Part shown: positions 1-11,138 of the stretch, piece by piece
How positions within the stretch are numbered: position 1 is the first letter of the stretch
Layout of the letters: the number at the start of each line of letters is the position of its first letter
Assembly: GCA_963969395.1 (NCBI GenBank)
Contig: OZ017796.1
Location: forward strand, 41,034,243-41,098,242
Origin: Pseudoscleropodium purum
Lineage: Eukaryota > Streptophyta > Bryopsida > Hypnales > Brachytheciaceae
Reading direction: 5' to 3'
Length of the DNA stretch: 64,000 nucleotides
The notes under the pieces: generated by a model
What the model was told of the DNA's origin: nothing
The model's database searches: none
What the model saw: only the letters and a program-made list of their open reading frames with translations
Made by a program: the position numbers and the translations under genes

Positions 1-2
1 CT

Positions 3-1491
3 GTCCAAGAGCAACAGGCGTCCGTCAGCAGTGACGAAGAGGGCTCTGGTGATGAGAAAAGCCTCTTCATATTCAGGAACGTGGTGGTTGATTTTCTGAA
101 AGGGAAGCCTTTGCTTCTTCAGATCAGGATAGAGATTGAGGCAAAGCTGCAGTCAAAGTCTGTTCCTGAGGGAGAGAGGGGGAGAACAGATTTTTGGCTG
201 AGCGACCCATTTCATTTGATAAGATGGATACCTTCTGTTCGAGCGACTTTACAACACTTATGTATTGTGGATTATGGACAGCAGGCTATCATGCGCAGAA
301 CAAACATCCTCAAAATATTATCTCAGAACTGTGAGTTTGGGCACCGTCTCTTTAACCACATGAAGTTGTTATGAATGCCGGTATGGGCTCCTCTGTGCCA
401 TAGGGTACATTAGGCCTATTAATTTTATGCTTGTACTTGATGCCTCGATCAAGGCTTCATATTTATATTGAATTGATTGATACTAGGCTATGTTGAACTA
501 ACAATATGTTAATATCTCATGGTCTCCGTAGTAGAGTAATGTCGCCTAATTATCGCATCTGATGTTGGCAGGCAAAGTTCTGAAGAGCTTGGATTTGCGG
601 AACATGTTCATCGACTCGGCCGGGTTGGAAGAAATGCCTACGCTGAGGAGCTTCACAATGCGATGTGTGAAGGTGACTGGAGATACGTTACAACTCGTCA
701 ATACTTACATGAGAAACTTAACGACTTTGGTTCTGCTAGGAGTATTTGGAGTAACCCATGGCAGCCTGGACTTTCCATATATGAAGGTTTTATGTCTCGG
801 TCTTTCAACGATGGCCAAGGTTGTGAGCATTCAACTGCCGAACCTTGAAAAGTTACAGCTGAAGATGCTGTGTCCTGAGAGCCTCACCATTACTGCTACT
901 GATTTGAAGTTCATGGCTTTCAATCTTGAAGTTCGAGATACGTCAAAGGTGGACTTGAAGAATCTTCTCAATTTGCAGGAGTTACTGTACGGGACTTCTA
1001 GTTTTGACATCCTCTCGAGCCTTGTTGCAGCCAATGCCCATCTCGAGAAATTATTCTTGGATATACCCTGCATGGCGCTAGGGGAAGACGGGAAATGGTT
1101 GGGTGTTTTAAAGGGCATCCCTTTCAACCTGCCAAGCTTCAATAAACTTCTGCAGTGTCCGAAACTTACAGTTCTGAATATTGGTCCTGGACTGTGGCAC
1201 TCTATGGAAGTGAATGTGGGTCAGCTGTCCCAGGTGGAGAAATGGCCTCCTCTCAAGCGCCTCATACTCCACATGATACCTCAGAACCTGGACTCTTGTC
1301 TGACCACTTTGAATATCTTGCTGAAACCAACTCTGTCTTCTCTGGAGATCCATGTTCATACCAATAGTCCAATTAGTTATGAGACAATTGTGTCCAGCGT
1401 GAGGGGGATCGTATCACACTTTGGCCGTGATTTTGCCTTCAAACCACGGCACTGGACCAGGAGTCTGGATTTCTCTTGCTTTAGCTTCTAG
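3..1491 (+). CDS. F-box/LRR-type protein, 5' end outside the window
   Basis: Two exons, 3-330 and 572-1491, give 415 residues of open frame that enters from the left edge. The donor at 331 (GTGAGT) and the acceptor AG at 570-571 join in matching phase: a split Cys codon links SQNC to KVLKSLDL. The exon 2 part is a run of leucine-rich segments (KSLDLRNMF, MPTLRSFTM, LTTLVLLGV, MKVLCLGL, LPNLEKLQL, LNLQELLYG, PPLKRLILH, LSSLEIHV) with the spacing of plant F-box/LRR or FBD-type proteins. No F-box is visible, so it would lie upstream if present. Such proteins usually select substrates for SCF ubiquitin ligases; that role is inferred from the family. The C-terminus ends FSCFSF and lies only 16 bp from a transposon-like repeat. 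Confidence 0.75.
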
Positions 1492-1507
1492 TGTAAAAGT
1501 TTGAGTC

Positions 1508-2116
1508 ACTGTACAGTCAGGTCTAGCTCATTTACGAATTCTGAATCCTGCTGAAAATTTGGATAACTTTGGGAGGCCCGTGTGCACTCAAACATGAACG
1601 GAATTTCAAATTTCAAATTGCATTGGAATCACACTGAAGTCTACTTTACCACCATTACAAATGCACATATGTAATTGAAAATCATACAAAGAATTTGATG
1701 TTCTTTCTACACTATCTCCCATTTGGTGTTGCCACCATTTGTGAAAATTATGACTTATAATTTAAGGTACATATTAGAAATGAATCTTCACAATTGCTTT
1801 TGGGACACTTGATCACATGCCACTTGAAAATTTTCTATCACTTTTTGTTTTTTCTTCACCCTAATGCAAGAAGTCTTTCACTATTTGCTATGAAATGGGA
1901 GATAGTGTGTAAAATCAATCCAACTTGTAATATGATTTTACATTTTTCATTTTCCACTTGTTATTAAGTTGAAGTAGACTTCAATGTGATTCCAATGCAA
2001 TTTGAAATTTCAGAATTGATTCATTTTTGAGTACGCTAGAGCTTCTTGAAGTTGCTGAAATTTCTAGTGAGCCTGGTCTGAAAAATTCGTAAATGAGCTA
2101 GACCTTACTGTACAGT
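1508..2116. mobile_element. Foldback (MITE-like) element with long inverted arms
   Basis: Arms of about 220 bp are inverted copies of each other. The outer block GTCTAGCTCATTTACGAATT (from about 1521) reappears inverted at 2084-2103. The block AAATTGCATTGGAATCACA near 1615 returns inverted near 1990, and ACACTATCTCCCATTT near 1710 returns inverted near 1896. Both ends carry the 10-bp palindrome ACTGTACAGT (1508-1517 and 2107-2116). Because it is its own reverse complement, it may be a target-site duplication of Mutator-like length or the tip of the terminal repeat. There is no coding capacity. The element probably lies in the 3' UTR of the LRR gene. Confidence 0.75.
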
Positions 2117-3370
2117 ACATGTAGCCGGAGCTGCCAAGTTTTGCAAGGAGAAAATTGGAGACTGAAATCTGTAAATATGAGTTCAAGACATTCTTGAGGA
2201 GCTGGCCTCAACATCTTTTTTAATCATATCTTGAAAAAGGAATCCAAATTCCTTTGGAAACAATCTTGAGTTCATCTGGTATTTGCAGACTCGGGATTGT
2301 TGATAAGGAATTATTTAGGATTTTTCTAGTTCCATGTGATTAGTGTAGTTGTTTCTACTGTAGGGCAAAAAATTGCAACAACTGACATCATGGGATCGTT
2401 GATAAGGAATTATTTTAGGATTTTTTTTCTAGCTCCATGTAATTAGTGTAATTTTTTCTGTGCAAAAAAATTCAAAAACTGCCATCGTCTGGTGAGAGGA
2501 GACTATTCTATTGCAAATTTAAACATATTTTATTTGAGGAATTTTCTCTATTTCTTCAAATTGAAATGAAGTGTATGGGTGTATTTGCCAGATTTTTCTT
2601 ATGAAAGTACATTATGTAAACCAACTGTACAGTATATACAAATACAAATATATATATAATTTAATTTTTATAATTTATAATTTATAATTTTCTTCTTTTG
2701 TGAATAAATGGAAATTTGAATGTTGTGTTTGATTGCTTCATGAGCATTTTGGCTAGATGCCAAGAAAATAACTTTGTATGTGATAATTTTTTCCAAAGTG
2801 TACATGGGAAAGACACTTTGACAATTGTTTAAAGTATTTTGTCATAAATTAATTAAGTCCCATTGATAAACCCTATTATGATTGAAATAGTTTTCAAGTG
2901 GAAATTTACTTGACAAAGTGGTGAATTATAACATGTCTACCTTGGCATGAGGGGCTTTAGTTAGAGTGTAGATGGGGCTAAAAAAATAAAAATTTGTATG
3001 GTCATGGCTACGGCGAACAATGATGATGAATCCCAGCATTGACTTCATACAAATTTGTGTTTTAAAAGTACCTTAACAATGTTCTTTTTTTGTAAATAAA
3101 TAATTATAGAATAGGAAACTTGAAATATGTAAAATCTTGCAACCTTTAGGTTGAAACTTTGGAAAATCAAGATTCTAACCTTAAGACAACAAATTACACA
3201 CATTGCGATAATATTTTTAACATTTTTATATGAAGTTACTTATTTTGAATGCATTTTCCAAACAGTTCTGAAATTTTTACAAATGTTCATATTAGCTTGA
3301 TGAAAAATTTTCATAAAAAAAAAAGAAAAATTGTCTTTAGAATGATGAACAATAGTCACATGATGGTGGT
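2117..3370. other. AT-rich spacer, no gene seen
   Basis: This stretch is AT-rich. It holds two copies of a 20-30 bp motif (GATCGTTGATAAGGAATTAT near 2285 and 2395, the first slightly changed), a (TA/TTTATAA)n low-complexity run at 2640-2695, and a third ACTGTACAGT palindrome at 2624-2633. I see no open frame with coding character. Confidence 0.6.
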
Positions 3371-3374
3371 GGAG

Positions 3375-4337
3375 GGTTTAAGAGTTATGTCGTTGTGGGG
3401 AACATGCTGTTCAATCCTTTGCGTGTCGAGGTGAAATTAGGGTTTAAGAATCATGTCGTTGTGGGGAACTTTCACATGCTGTTCAATCCTTTGTGTGTCG
3501 AGGTGAAACTAGGTCAGTCTCGTGTTTTCTTGGAGAATTTGCTCGTGATGTCGGGAAATCGGGGAATGTGCCTGTGGCCATGGCGGGAGACTTCAACTGT
3601 ACGCCGTAGAGTCCATCGTATAGGTTTCTGTCTTCCTCCCATTTGGGTTTGACAGTCTAAAGTCGGCGTAACATTTCATTGCAAGAAGAGTCTCTTGAAA
3701 CCGAGACTGTATGTCCAGCCGCACATACAGTATAGGGTTTCGGATTCCAGGAAGAAAGTTCTGTTTCTCAGGGCTGGGATCAATTCGAGGTGATGGCAGC
3801 AACTGGTGGGAGGCACCTCGCTGCAACGTCAATTTCGATAAACTGGCCGACACAAGTCTATGAAAATGGGACAGAGGACCTTCAAGAAATAAATTAAATG
3901 ATTTACGGAGCTAGGAAATGGGAAGGGGGTGATTATTGTAACTTAATTAGTGGTGCGCAATGCTGTGAATGCAATGCAACTTGCGTATCTATCAGTGAGT
4001 ACATCAAGCTAATTTTAATGTCAAAAATGTCGCATGAAACAATGCCAGTTTAACGGAAGTGACGTTCTGCACTCCCGCACAAGCTGAATCTGCGAAGTGC
4101 GTACTCCGAAATTAAGGTAAGGCCGGGTAGCAGGGATGCAAGAGGGGAGCCATCTAAGCTTAGTTTGTAACATCTTTTCACAAGAGTATCAGCAATCCCG
4201 TTGATTACATGTGGCATACATATAACCTGTATGTCGTGAGAGTGTTGGACATTCTCCCCTCTTCTGTACTGCAGTGCGATAAAAGGCTTCCTTCGAAGCG
4301 ATGGGCCAGCGATCATTTGGCTTTGGCTTGTGAGTTC
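3375..4337 (+). pseudogene. CCR4-like deadenylase/exonuclease pseudogene (EEP family)
   Basis: Pieces of a plant CCR4-homologue (endonuclease/exonuclease/phosphatase fold) lie in order on the plus strand. VVVGNFHMLFNPLCVEVKLGQ at about 3450-3512 matches the family's nascent 'VGNIHVLFNPKRGDIKLGQ' segment. After a frameshift, GNVPVAMAGDFNCTP then TAG then SPSYRFLSSS (3562-3640) carries the conserved GDFN metal-site motif. NLRSAYSEIK ends at a GTAAGG donor near 4113. PVDYMW, VVRVLDILPSSVLQ and LPSKRWASDHLALACEFSF end at a TAG at 4335-4337, and SDHLAL is the catalytic C-terminal motif. The TAG at 3607 stands where the family has Gln (CAG to TAG). A tandem duplication and at least one frameshift also break it. 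It would have shortened mRNA poly(A) tails; as it stands it is dead or severely truncated. Confidence 0.8.
3378..3510 (+). repeat. 66-bp direct tandem duplication inside the CCR4-like relic
   Basis: The segment GTCGTTGTGGGGAAC...CATGCTGTTCAATCCTTTG...TCGAGGTGAAA occurs twice, starting at about 3389 and 3455, with a few substitutions. It duplicates the coding stretch for the LFNP..VEVKLG motif. The 66-bp offset keeps the frame. Confidence 0.8.
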
Positions 4338-4971
4338 TCCTTCTAGCCAAACAGAAACTCACAACAGGTCATCTCCACCTCATGACGGTATAGACGACCA
4401 ATTATCTTGACACAACAACGAATTCTTTCAACATATTTGTCAAGGAACTAGTGAGTACTCTGTTCACCACCGAACGCATTGAAAGGTATAAATTGTATAC
4501 CCACAAAGGACTACTTTGTAACATTTTGTATCATATCCTGTGGCACAGAACTGTCCCCCATCTGACACTCACTGTTAAATTCCTGAAGAAGTTGATGCAA
4601 GCCATGAGCTGGGTCTGATAATTGCAAACGTAGCTTACAGTGCAGTAAGCATGGACTAGGGATACCACTCCAAGCACTAAATTTGTGCGATTTTGTTAGA
4701 AAATGTCGCAAGGGTTTATTCTAGATAGAAATTTCATGACAGGCAGACACTAAGAGTCAACTAGTGCTACCTGTCCAAGCTGGGTAGTACTACTTTCACC
4801 GCAAATCCACTGTAGTAAGCACTCATCAACAACAAATATCATGAAATCTAAATTTATCCAGCTCCTGACGCTCTTGCTTGAGATTATAGCCTCCTGTCCA
4901 AGCTCTGAGAACCGCTAACTTATATGCAGTTCACCGTGATTGTCGATCTCAGGGCTTTGCAGCTGCAACAC
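4338..4971. other. Spacer between the CCR4-like relic and the LTP gene
   Basis: The base composition is mixed. It contains the presumed 3' ends of the converging CCR4-like relic and the minus-strand lipid transfer protein gene. No further gene was recognised. Confidence 0.4.
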
Positions 4972-5768
4972 TCAGTAGGGGAACGTGTAACCTGGAAGGA
5001 GAAAAAACAGGATTGCCTAGTCAGTTCCGAATGTGGACAACTCTGAATAACTGATGCAATTGAATTCGCTACAGTGATGAGCTTCTGAAATTGTGCAAGA
5101 GAACAGTATTCAACGATATACGCAGATACAAGTGTCAAATCACAGAGGTGAAATGGCTGAACTGATTAGGCGATATTCATAACATTCTTGAAGGAGTTAG
5201 AACCACCTGCTAATTCCAGAAAGAGTCAGACTATCTAATGATTATGATCTGTTTCTCTGAAATTCTCTCCCATTTTGAGTTCAAGAAAGAAAGCATTGTC
5301 ACTCAAGCAACTATTACAGGCAAAGTGTGATTAACGGTGCAACTACAGTGAAAAGGGTGGGGTGATCAACACTGTTCTAGAATGTTAAGTTGAGTGATGA
5401 GGATATCATTATAACAATTAACCAACGAATCATCACTCAGGTCTACTGCACTTACGTCCACATTTGAAGCCACGCAAGTCCGTGCGGCCGCACTTCTTGG
5501 GCAGCTGCAAGCCATTCTTCACCATCTGGGCAGGAAACGAGGACGACTTCAGCTGGTTGCACATGCAGTTCTTGTCCACGCTCCTCACCACATTGCAGCA
5601 CTGCTTGCTGGGCGCAGGAGGGCGAGCCCCCTGAATGGCTCTCACACATGGATACAGCGCATTCAGGTTGCACGCCGCAGCAGCGTCGGATTCTGCCACC
5701 ATGGCCATCACCACCAGCACGCAAATGCCCACAAGAGCTGCGGCAGCAACACCCTTGGATCCTGCCAT
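4972..5768 (-). CDS. Non-specific lipid transfer protein, type D/DIR1-like
   Basis: There are two exons on the minus strand. Exon 1 runs 5768-5456 and a 20-nt terminal exon runs 4991-4972, giving 110 residues. Exon 1 starts MAGSKG, has a hydrophobic signal peptide to about residue 31, and then carries the eight-cysteine motif: CNLNALYPC, QCC, CMC, KKCG and FKCG. The donor GTAAGT starts at 5455. The acceptor follows a CT-rich tract (TTTTTTCTCCTTCCAG, ending at 4992). Splicing replaces the read-through tail KCSRPE with YTFPY, matching the family's usual Y-T-hydrophobic-P ending and restoring the phase. The protein is presumably secreted and carries lipids in a Cys-lined pocket. Family: 8CM, LTP_2-like; the precise subtype is inferred. 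Confidence 0.85.
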
Positions 5769-5894
5769 TGCTGCTGGAACTCAAGCTTTATTACCACCGC
5801 TGAACTGAAGAACACGTACTGAAGGAGATGATGCTGATGATGGATCGAAACACGCTCTGAAGGTGAGGATGATTTGAACAAAGTTCACAGCAGT

Positions 5895-5906
5895 CTTATA
5901 TAATGT
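5895..5906 (-). promoter_or_regulatory. TATA box of the lipid transfer protein gene
   Basis: On the minus strand the sequence reads CATTATATAAGAC, about 130 bp upstream of the LTP start codon. That is a typical distance for a plant TATA box plus a roughly 100-nt leader. Confidence 0.6.
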
Positions 5907-6098
5907 GTGCCCATCAGTGACGACTATGTAAACTTCCACGTACAAGTCGTTGTGTTTGATTTACGCTTCACCAAATCTGGCTGGATCGGTGCCAACTAAT
6001 TAATGATGATGCATTATTTAAGGCCAGTGATTTTGTAGTGAGCTACTGGAAGATCGACGGAGTTGGTGGATGTATTGTCAACGGCAAGCGCGATCTAA

Positions 6099-6290
6099 AT
6101 GATTTCCATGGTTGACTTCCTCAAGGATGTGAAGTCCTCGAAGAGCTTCAATAGTGGCACACCTGATTTAATTCAAATTCAGCTGCAGCAGTGCAGCTTT
6201 GGCACTTGTCTAGTTGTGCATTTGAGCAGAGTGGAAGTCATTATGAAAGACTTGTTGGGTTCGAGATCTGCAACGGAGGTTTCCAGGTAG
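6099..6290 (+). other. Short open frame of unknown status
   Basis: A 63-codon frame (MVDFLKDVKSSKSFNSG...) lies in DNA with higher GC than its surroundings and ends near a possible donor (CAGGTAGG, 6285-6292). I do not recognise a family. It could be an exon relic or chance. Beyond it, 6400-7470 is AT-rich with no gene seen. Confidence 0.2.
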
Positions 6291-7937
6291 GGAATTATTT
6301 TCCAATTGAACACCGAAGACGACGATTGCTACGCACAGTAGTCATTTTGACTTTCGTGATGATTTTTCAACCAAAATCGACATATTTGTAAAGACTTTAA
6401 CTACATCAATCACAACCTCTGTTTTTATTCTTGAACAATGACAACATCTTGCATTGTGTCACTCCATGTTGCACAAATCATATGCCATACATACAATCAC
6501 TTCACCAACATCTTGAAATCCTCGTTTCAAATATTAAAAATACAATTTCTAACATGAATAACATTGTCATCAAATATGCCACTTGCATTTTACTATACAA
6601 AAAAATAAATTAGAAAGCAATTAAACATTTCTCAATATATGAAAATTATTCTTAAACAAATAATGCTCTTCACACCACCTCTACCCCAACACTATGCTCA
6701 TCCCACCCACCCCTTGCAACTCTAACTTCACAAATTAAAATTAGTTAGTAAAAAGTCTCCCTTTTTTTGAAGATATGTAGTCTAAGCATCACTTAGATTG
6801 ACTTATTTGAGCCCAATGTCGAACCTTAAAAAAAAAATTCTTCATGTATACCAACTACTTTACTACTTAGAGTAGTTGGATTTATTTGTCTTCCTAATTG
6901 GATTCAAAAAATCCAAATTCGCAAAGGAAGAATCTAGGAATATAAAACTAACCAACCATAAAATATGGGGCAATTTTTACATAAATTCAAGAAAGTAACA
7001 AAATTGAAGACAATTAGTTGCCTTTGCAATCAATGTTGTAGTGCAATAGAGATGAATTCTAGAAGATAGAAAAAGGTTTTGTTTCGAAAACCAACCTTCT
7101 ATTTGCCGACACTGTAAACCATCAAATCAATGTTTAGGATATTTTTTGAGTTTTACCAACTATTTTCTTTAAATTCTGATATTGAGCCTTTTTTTCAAAT
7201 ACCAAGTTACAATAAATAAAAATTTAATAATTTTCACTCTAAATAAAAATTTTCACTAATTCTTTTGCTAATGTTTTTAAATTGCAACTGATTTTTTTTC
7301 CAATTCTACCAAATAACTTTGAACTAGCTGCCAATTTTTCCTTAACATTGCATCGAATGTCAAAAATCATGTGTTTGGAATCAACAAAGTATCTTTCCAT
7401 ACCACCAAACAAGAGTTTTCATTGTCTTTCAGGTTGATCTACTGTTTTTGGGAAGTATTCTAGTCTATAACTACCACTACAAGAAATTGGACAAAAATGT
7501 GACTATAGAAGAACCACTAGTTGTTCGGAATGACTAAAAAATGACTACTACTCCCTAGTTGCACCAACACTAGAGGATTTACAGCATTACAATCAACACA
7601 AAGACGCAAACACAACCACAACATGAGAAGGTCATGAGGTCGATGCTTCGTCCACAACATTGTCAACTTTTTGACTTTGACCCAAATATTTTTAATCGAT
7701 GGACCCTAGTCATTTTATAGTGAACTGCAATATTATTTTGTTACTTCATGTAACTTCAAAACAACTTCTAAATGACTCAAAGCCTCCCTACATTAGATGG
7801 CGAGGAAGTTTTTCTTTCTAAACAGATAAAGAAAAAAACCCAACCATAGTCATAGTTAGGGTGGTTTTAGAACATCTCCAATGAGCTTGGCTTCACTGTC
7901 AATTCACTTTGAAATGATTGATTTGTGATTACACTAC

Positions 7938-8110
7938 CACTATAAGAACCCCGTGTTTCTTATGATGAATTTTTCTAAACATTCACCAGTTTTCTTGTTA
8001 ATAACAACATCAAATATAATAACAAAATGTTACATTTGATGTTGTTGTTAACATGAAAGCATGTGGATGTCTAGAAAAATCTGTAAAAAAAACATTAACT
8101 TTTTATAGTG
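7938..8110. mobile_element. 173-bp CACTA-type MITE nested in the larger element
   Basis: The ends CACTATAAG and TTTATAGTG are inverted copies. An inner inverted repeat (AACAACATCAAAT near 8001 and ATTTGATGTTGTT near 8034) makes the centre a hairpin. The flanking triplets do not match exactly. Confidence 0.5.
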
Positions 8111-8429
8111 CACACTTTAAGAGATGGCACTAACTAGGATTAATTTTTGGGGTGGTTCCCTACAACCCCTTCTTACTAATGCATATAACTTTTAGAAGAT
8201 GGTGTGTGTGCTATAATAGATTAGATAAGGACAATCTTTAGAATTGCCTAAGTGAATACTGAGTTGCCATAAGCATTTGCAAAATTAATTGAATAATTTT
8301 AGATTTTGGCAAGGGCAATTCATGGCTTAGGTGTCATTTAGGATGTAATTCTCATCCACCTTGAGAGCAAAGAAGGCTAATGCATTTACTATGGCTGTAA
8401 CTCTTCCATTTGGGATAATCCTTTAAATT

Positions 8430-8770
8430 TATTTTTAATTTAAGAAAAAACTTACTTTTTCTTATTTCTCTTATATATTTTTTGATCTTCTCTTTCCTTT
8501 ATCAATTTATTTTTCCTTTTGAATTTTTTGAATTTCTTCTTGTTGGTTTAATTCCTTCAAATCTTCTTTGATTTTTATTTTATTTTCATAATACCTGTTT
8601 ATCTTTTTTTATTCTCTATTTGTTATGTATCTATTTGATTGTTTCATTACTTCTCATTTTTTTTAAATTTTTTATTTTTTTTTTGTGTTTTTTTTATTTT
8701 TTATTTTATCCTCTCTTTTATTTATTTTTTATTTTTTGAACTTTATTTATCTTTTTTATGTAATAATTTT
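8430..8770. repeat. T-rich low-complexity tract
   Basis: About 340 bp are dominated by T runs broken by A and C (TTTTTTATTTTT-like words). There are no coding features. It forms part of the interior of the CACTA-type element. Confidence 0.8.
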
Positions 8771-9261
8771 TCTATTTGGAACAAGTATTCAATAAGCTTT
8801 GGACAATTCATATAATTCAAAATCGACATTCTTAAGGTTCCAACATAAATACATAAAGGTACTAGAAGCAATTGTTCAGTCCCATTTCCCCCTTAATTAC
8901 ATGGATGACAACGTTGTTTCTCTAGTACCACTTCAAAACGACTTCCTCAGACTACAAAATGAATTGAAAATGTCTTGGACCACTATGTACTAATTCTACA
9001 ATTGCTTTAGCACCCTAAACATTCTGATGCATTGTACAATTTCCAAACATATTGCATACCTTTCATCACACTTTCCCTGAGTCTATAGCAAATTTTTCAT
9101 ATATGCCATATACAACAAGAATGGACAATATTCAAAAAAGATGTTAGAAAATACCGAAGAAAATATCTTCTCTAATTTTTTTCTCAAATTTGTCAATAAG
9201 TTTTGATTTGAGGCTCAAAACCTAAAACAAATTTTTAGAGATGAAAGTGAAATTGATTTTT

Positions 9262-9975
9262 GGGTGAATGCAAGAAACACTAGTACTATTTAGCGTCACA
9301 CTTGTAGTTTCTAAGTTGTGATTGGCCATATCTTTTGCAGATTGAAGCCAATGTACTTGAATTCTTTTGTAAAGATTAGTATTTAGACAATAATTAGAGA
9401 ATTTATTTTTCAGAAATTTTCAAAAATCATTCTATATTTATATTTCAATTTAGCTAATTTGTCACACTTTGTGATTTAGGGTTTTTTAGTACTCGGGACT
9501 ACCCAAAATTAATGATCTAGAGCTCTATTTCTTCACTAAAAAGGCATGTGCCCACCAAAAAGAACTTAAGAAAATATCATTTTATATCTTTTGCATTCAT
9601 GCAAACAGGGCTCCTTTGTGCATGTAATTCTAAACATTGAAAACAGTTTCAAGATCATTTATTTAGTGAAATCTATTCATCATAAAGTCTTCTCAAATTT
9701 CCAATTTTTAGTTTCTTTGAAAATTATTCTTCCTATTTTTTACAAATTAAAATGTCAAAGTATCTATTTTCTTCAAAAACTTTGTTTTTCTATTTTGTGA
9801 ATAACTTTTGATCCAAATTTTTTGAGATCTGAAATTTTGGTGACATAATATTTATAGTATTGTGCTAATTATACATTTTATTTTTTACTTTTTAATATTT
9901 TTTTCCAAAAGGTCACTAGTTCTAGCTAGTACTAGTGAATGCAACAAAAACAAAAGGTGTTTCTTGCATTCACCC
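9262..9975. repeat. Segment bounded by a 19-bp perfect inverted repeat
   Basis: GGGTGAATGCAAGAAACAC at 9262 returns as GTGTTTCTTGCATTCACCC ending at 9975. Next to them, CTAGTAC and GTACTAG are also inverted. This looks like a further nested inverted-repeat element of about 714 bp inside the CACTA-type element. No clear target duplication is visible. Confidence 0.5.
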
Positions 9976-10072
9976 TTTTCAACTTTTTTTAGTTTAAAGT
10001 TCAGTTAAAAAAATTCATCTACTATACCTAAATGAAGTCTGAAATATTACTTGTAACTCAATTCCTGCATTT

Positions 10073-10350
10073 TCATTAGAGGATTTTGGAGCCCTCGGGA
10101 GGGTTGTTTCAAACAATTGCGTTGCAAACTTTTTCCCTTGCAATTTTTGGGAATGGTTGTTTCCAACAAAAAAAATTTCAAAAAAAAAAAAAAGAATTTA
10201 TTTTGATATGAAGAAAAAACTAAAAAAATTATTTTTTTCGGATGTAGCAATCACTTTACCACATCAATGAGGTGTCCCGGCCCTCTACAGGGCTATTCTT
10301 GCAATTTGGGAACTCACAGTCCTCCTGAGGGCCCAAAAATCCTCTAATGA
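10073..10350. mobile_element. MITE, TTAGAGGA family, copy 1
   Basis: The terminal inverted repeats CATTAGAGGATTTTGGAGCCC and GGGCCCAAAAATCCTCTAATG bound a 278-bp non-coding element with an internal A/T run. Inner arms (CCCTCGGGAGG and CCTCCTGAGGG) extend the pairing. Related copies are at 22230-22530 and 62896-63203. Confidence 0.7.
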
Positions 10351-10454
10351 CATATCCTACATGGTTTATTTTGCCTCCTACCACCTCATTTGTATAAAGG
10401 GCTTGTCCTTTCATCTCTCTAAACACACATACTAAATAGCTTTTTTAAGCCTTG

Positions 10455-10880
10455 AAACACATATGCCAAATATAATATATTGTATATGTTGTATTGTATT
10501 ATGTGCATGGTGTATTGTATTGTGTGCATAGCATATTGTATATGCTGTATAGTAGTGGAAATTTGAATGTACTAATAGGTGATTGTAGAATGACTACTTC
10601 TTATGCAATACCCATTACACTCTTCTATGCACACATTGTTGCAACTTAAAAAAATGATTGTGGAATGACATGCCATAAGGCAGTCCACCAAAATGGTGCA
10701 ATAACTCAATTACAACTTCTAAATGACTCTAAAATGACGACTAACATAGCCATCCACGTCAGATGTGTAATGGGTCTGCTATAACTAAGGAATGATTTCC
10801 AAATGACTGGCCACATAGTCGTCCATGTCAGATGTTTAATAGGTCTGTCATAACTTCTGAATGACTAGACACATCGGACC
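10455..10880. repeat. Subterminal and short tandem repeats of the CACTA-type element
   Basis: Positions 10460-10555 hold repeats of TATTGTAT/TGTGCAT words. Positions 10700-10880 hold two to three copies of a roughly 75-bp unit with AATGACT, CATAGCCATCCACGTCAGATGT and TAATGGGTCTG. Repeats of this kind are where CACTA transposases bind in known elements. Confidence 0.55.
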
Positions 10881-11138
10881 TAAGGGGGTAGCACTTTCCA
10901 CATGACAATTGAGGAGCCATTTCCTTAACTAGAACTTTTTTTTATCACTTGAATGAAAACAATTAGTGATCCACTTATACTTCATCATTGGTTATAATAC
11001 ATTTGCAGTCATTGACCAAAATGACTTGACCAAAACAACTCTAAGGCCCCAAGTCATTTTCTAGTCAAATGTGACCACAATGACTGTTTTGTAATCATTT
11101 TTTCCAATCATTCTTTCCATGATCATTTTCTTGTAGTA

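Larger units (their letters stand above)
7475..11138. mobile_element. Non-autonomous CACTA (En/Spm-type) element, decayed and nested
   Basis: The left end CACTACAAGAAATTGG (7475) is the classic CACTA terminal repeat. The right end TTTTCTTGTAGTA (11126-11138) is its inverted partner with one G-to-A change. Flanking triplets are TAC (7472-7474) and TAT (11139-11141), a 3-bp target duplication with one transition. Subterminal repeats around AATGACT occur just inside both ends (7530-7560; 10590-10880; 11020-11120), as in this superfamily. No transposase frame survives inside. Other small elements and T-rich DNA occupy the middle. Confidence 0.7.
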
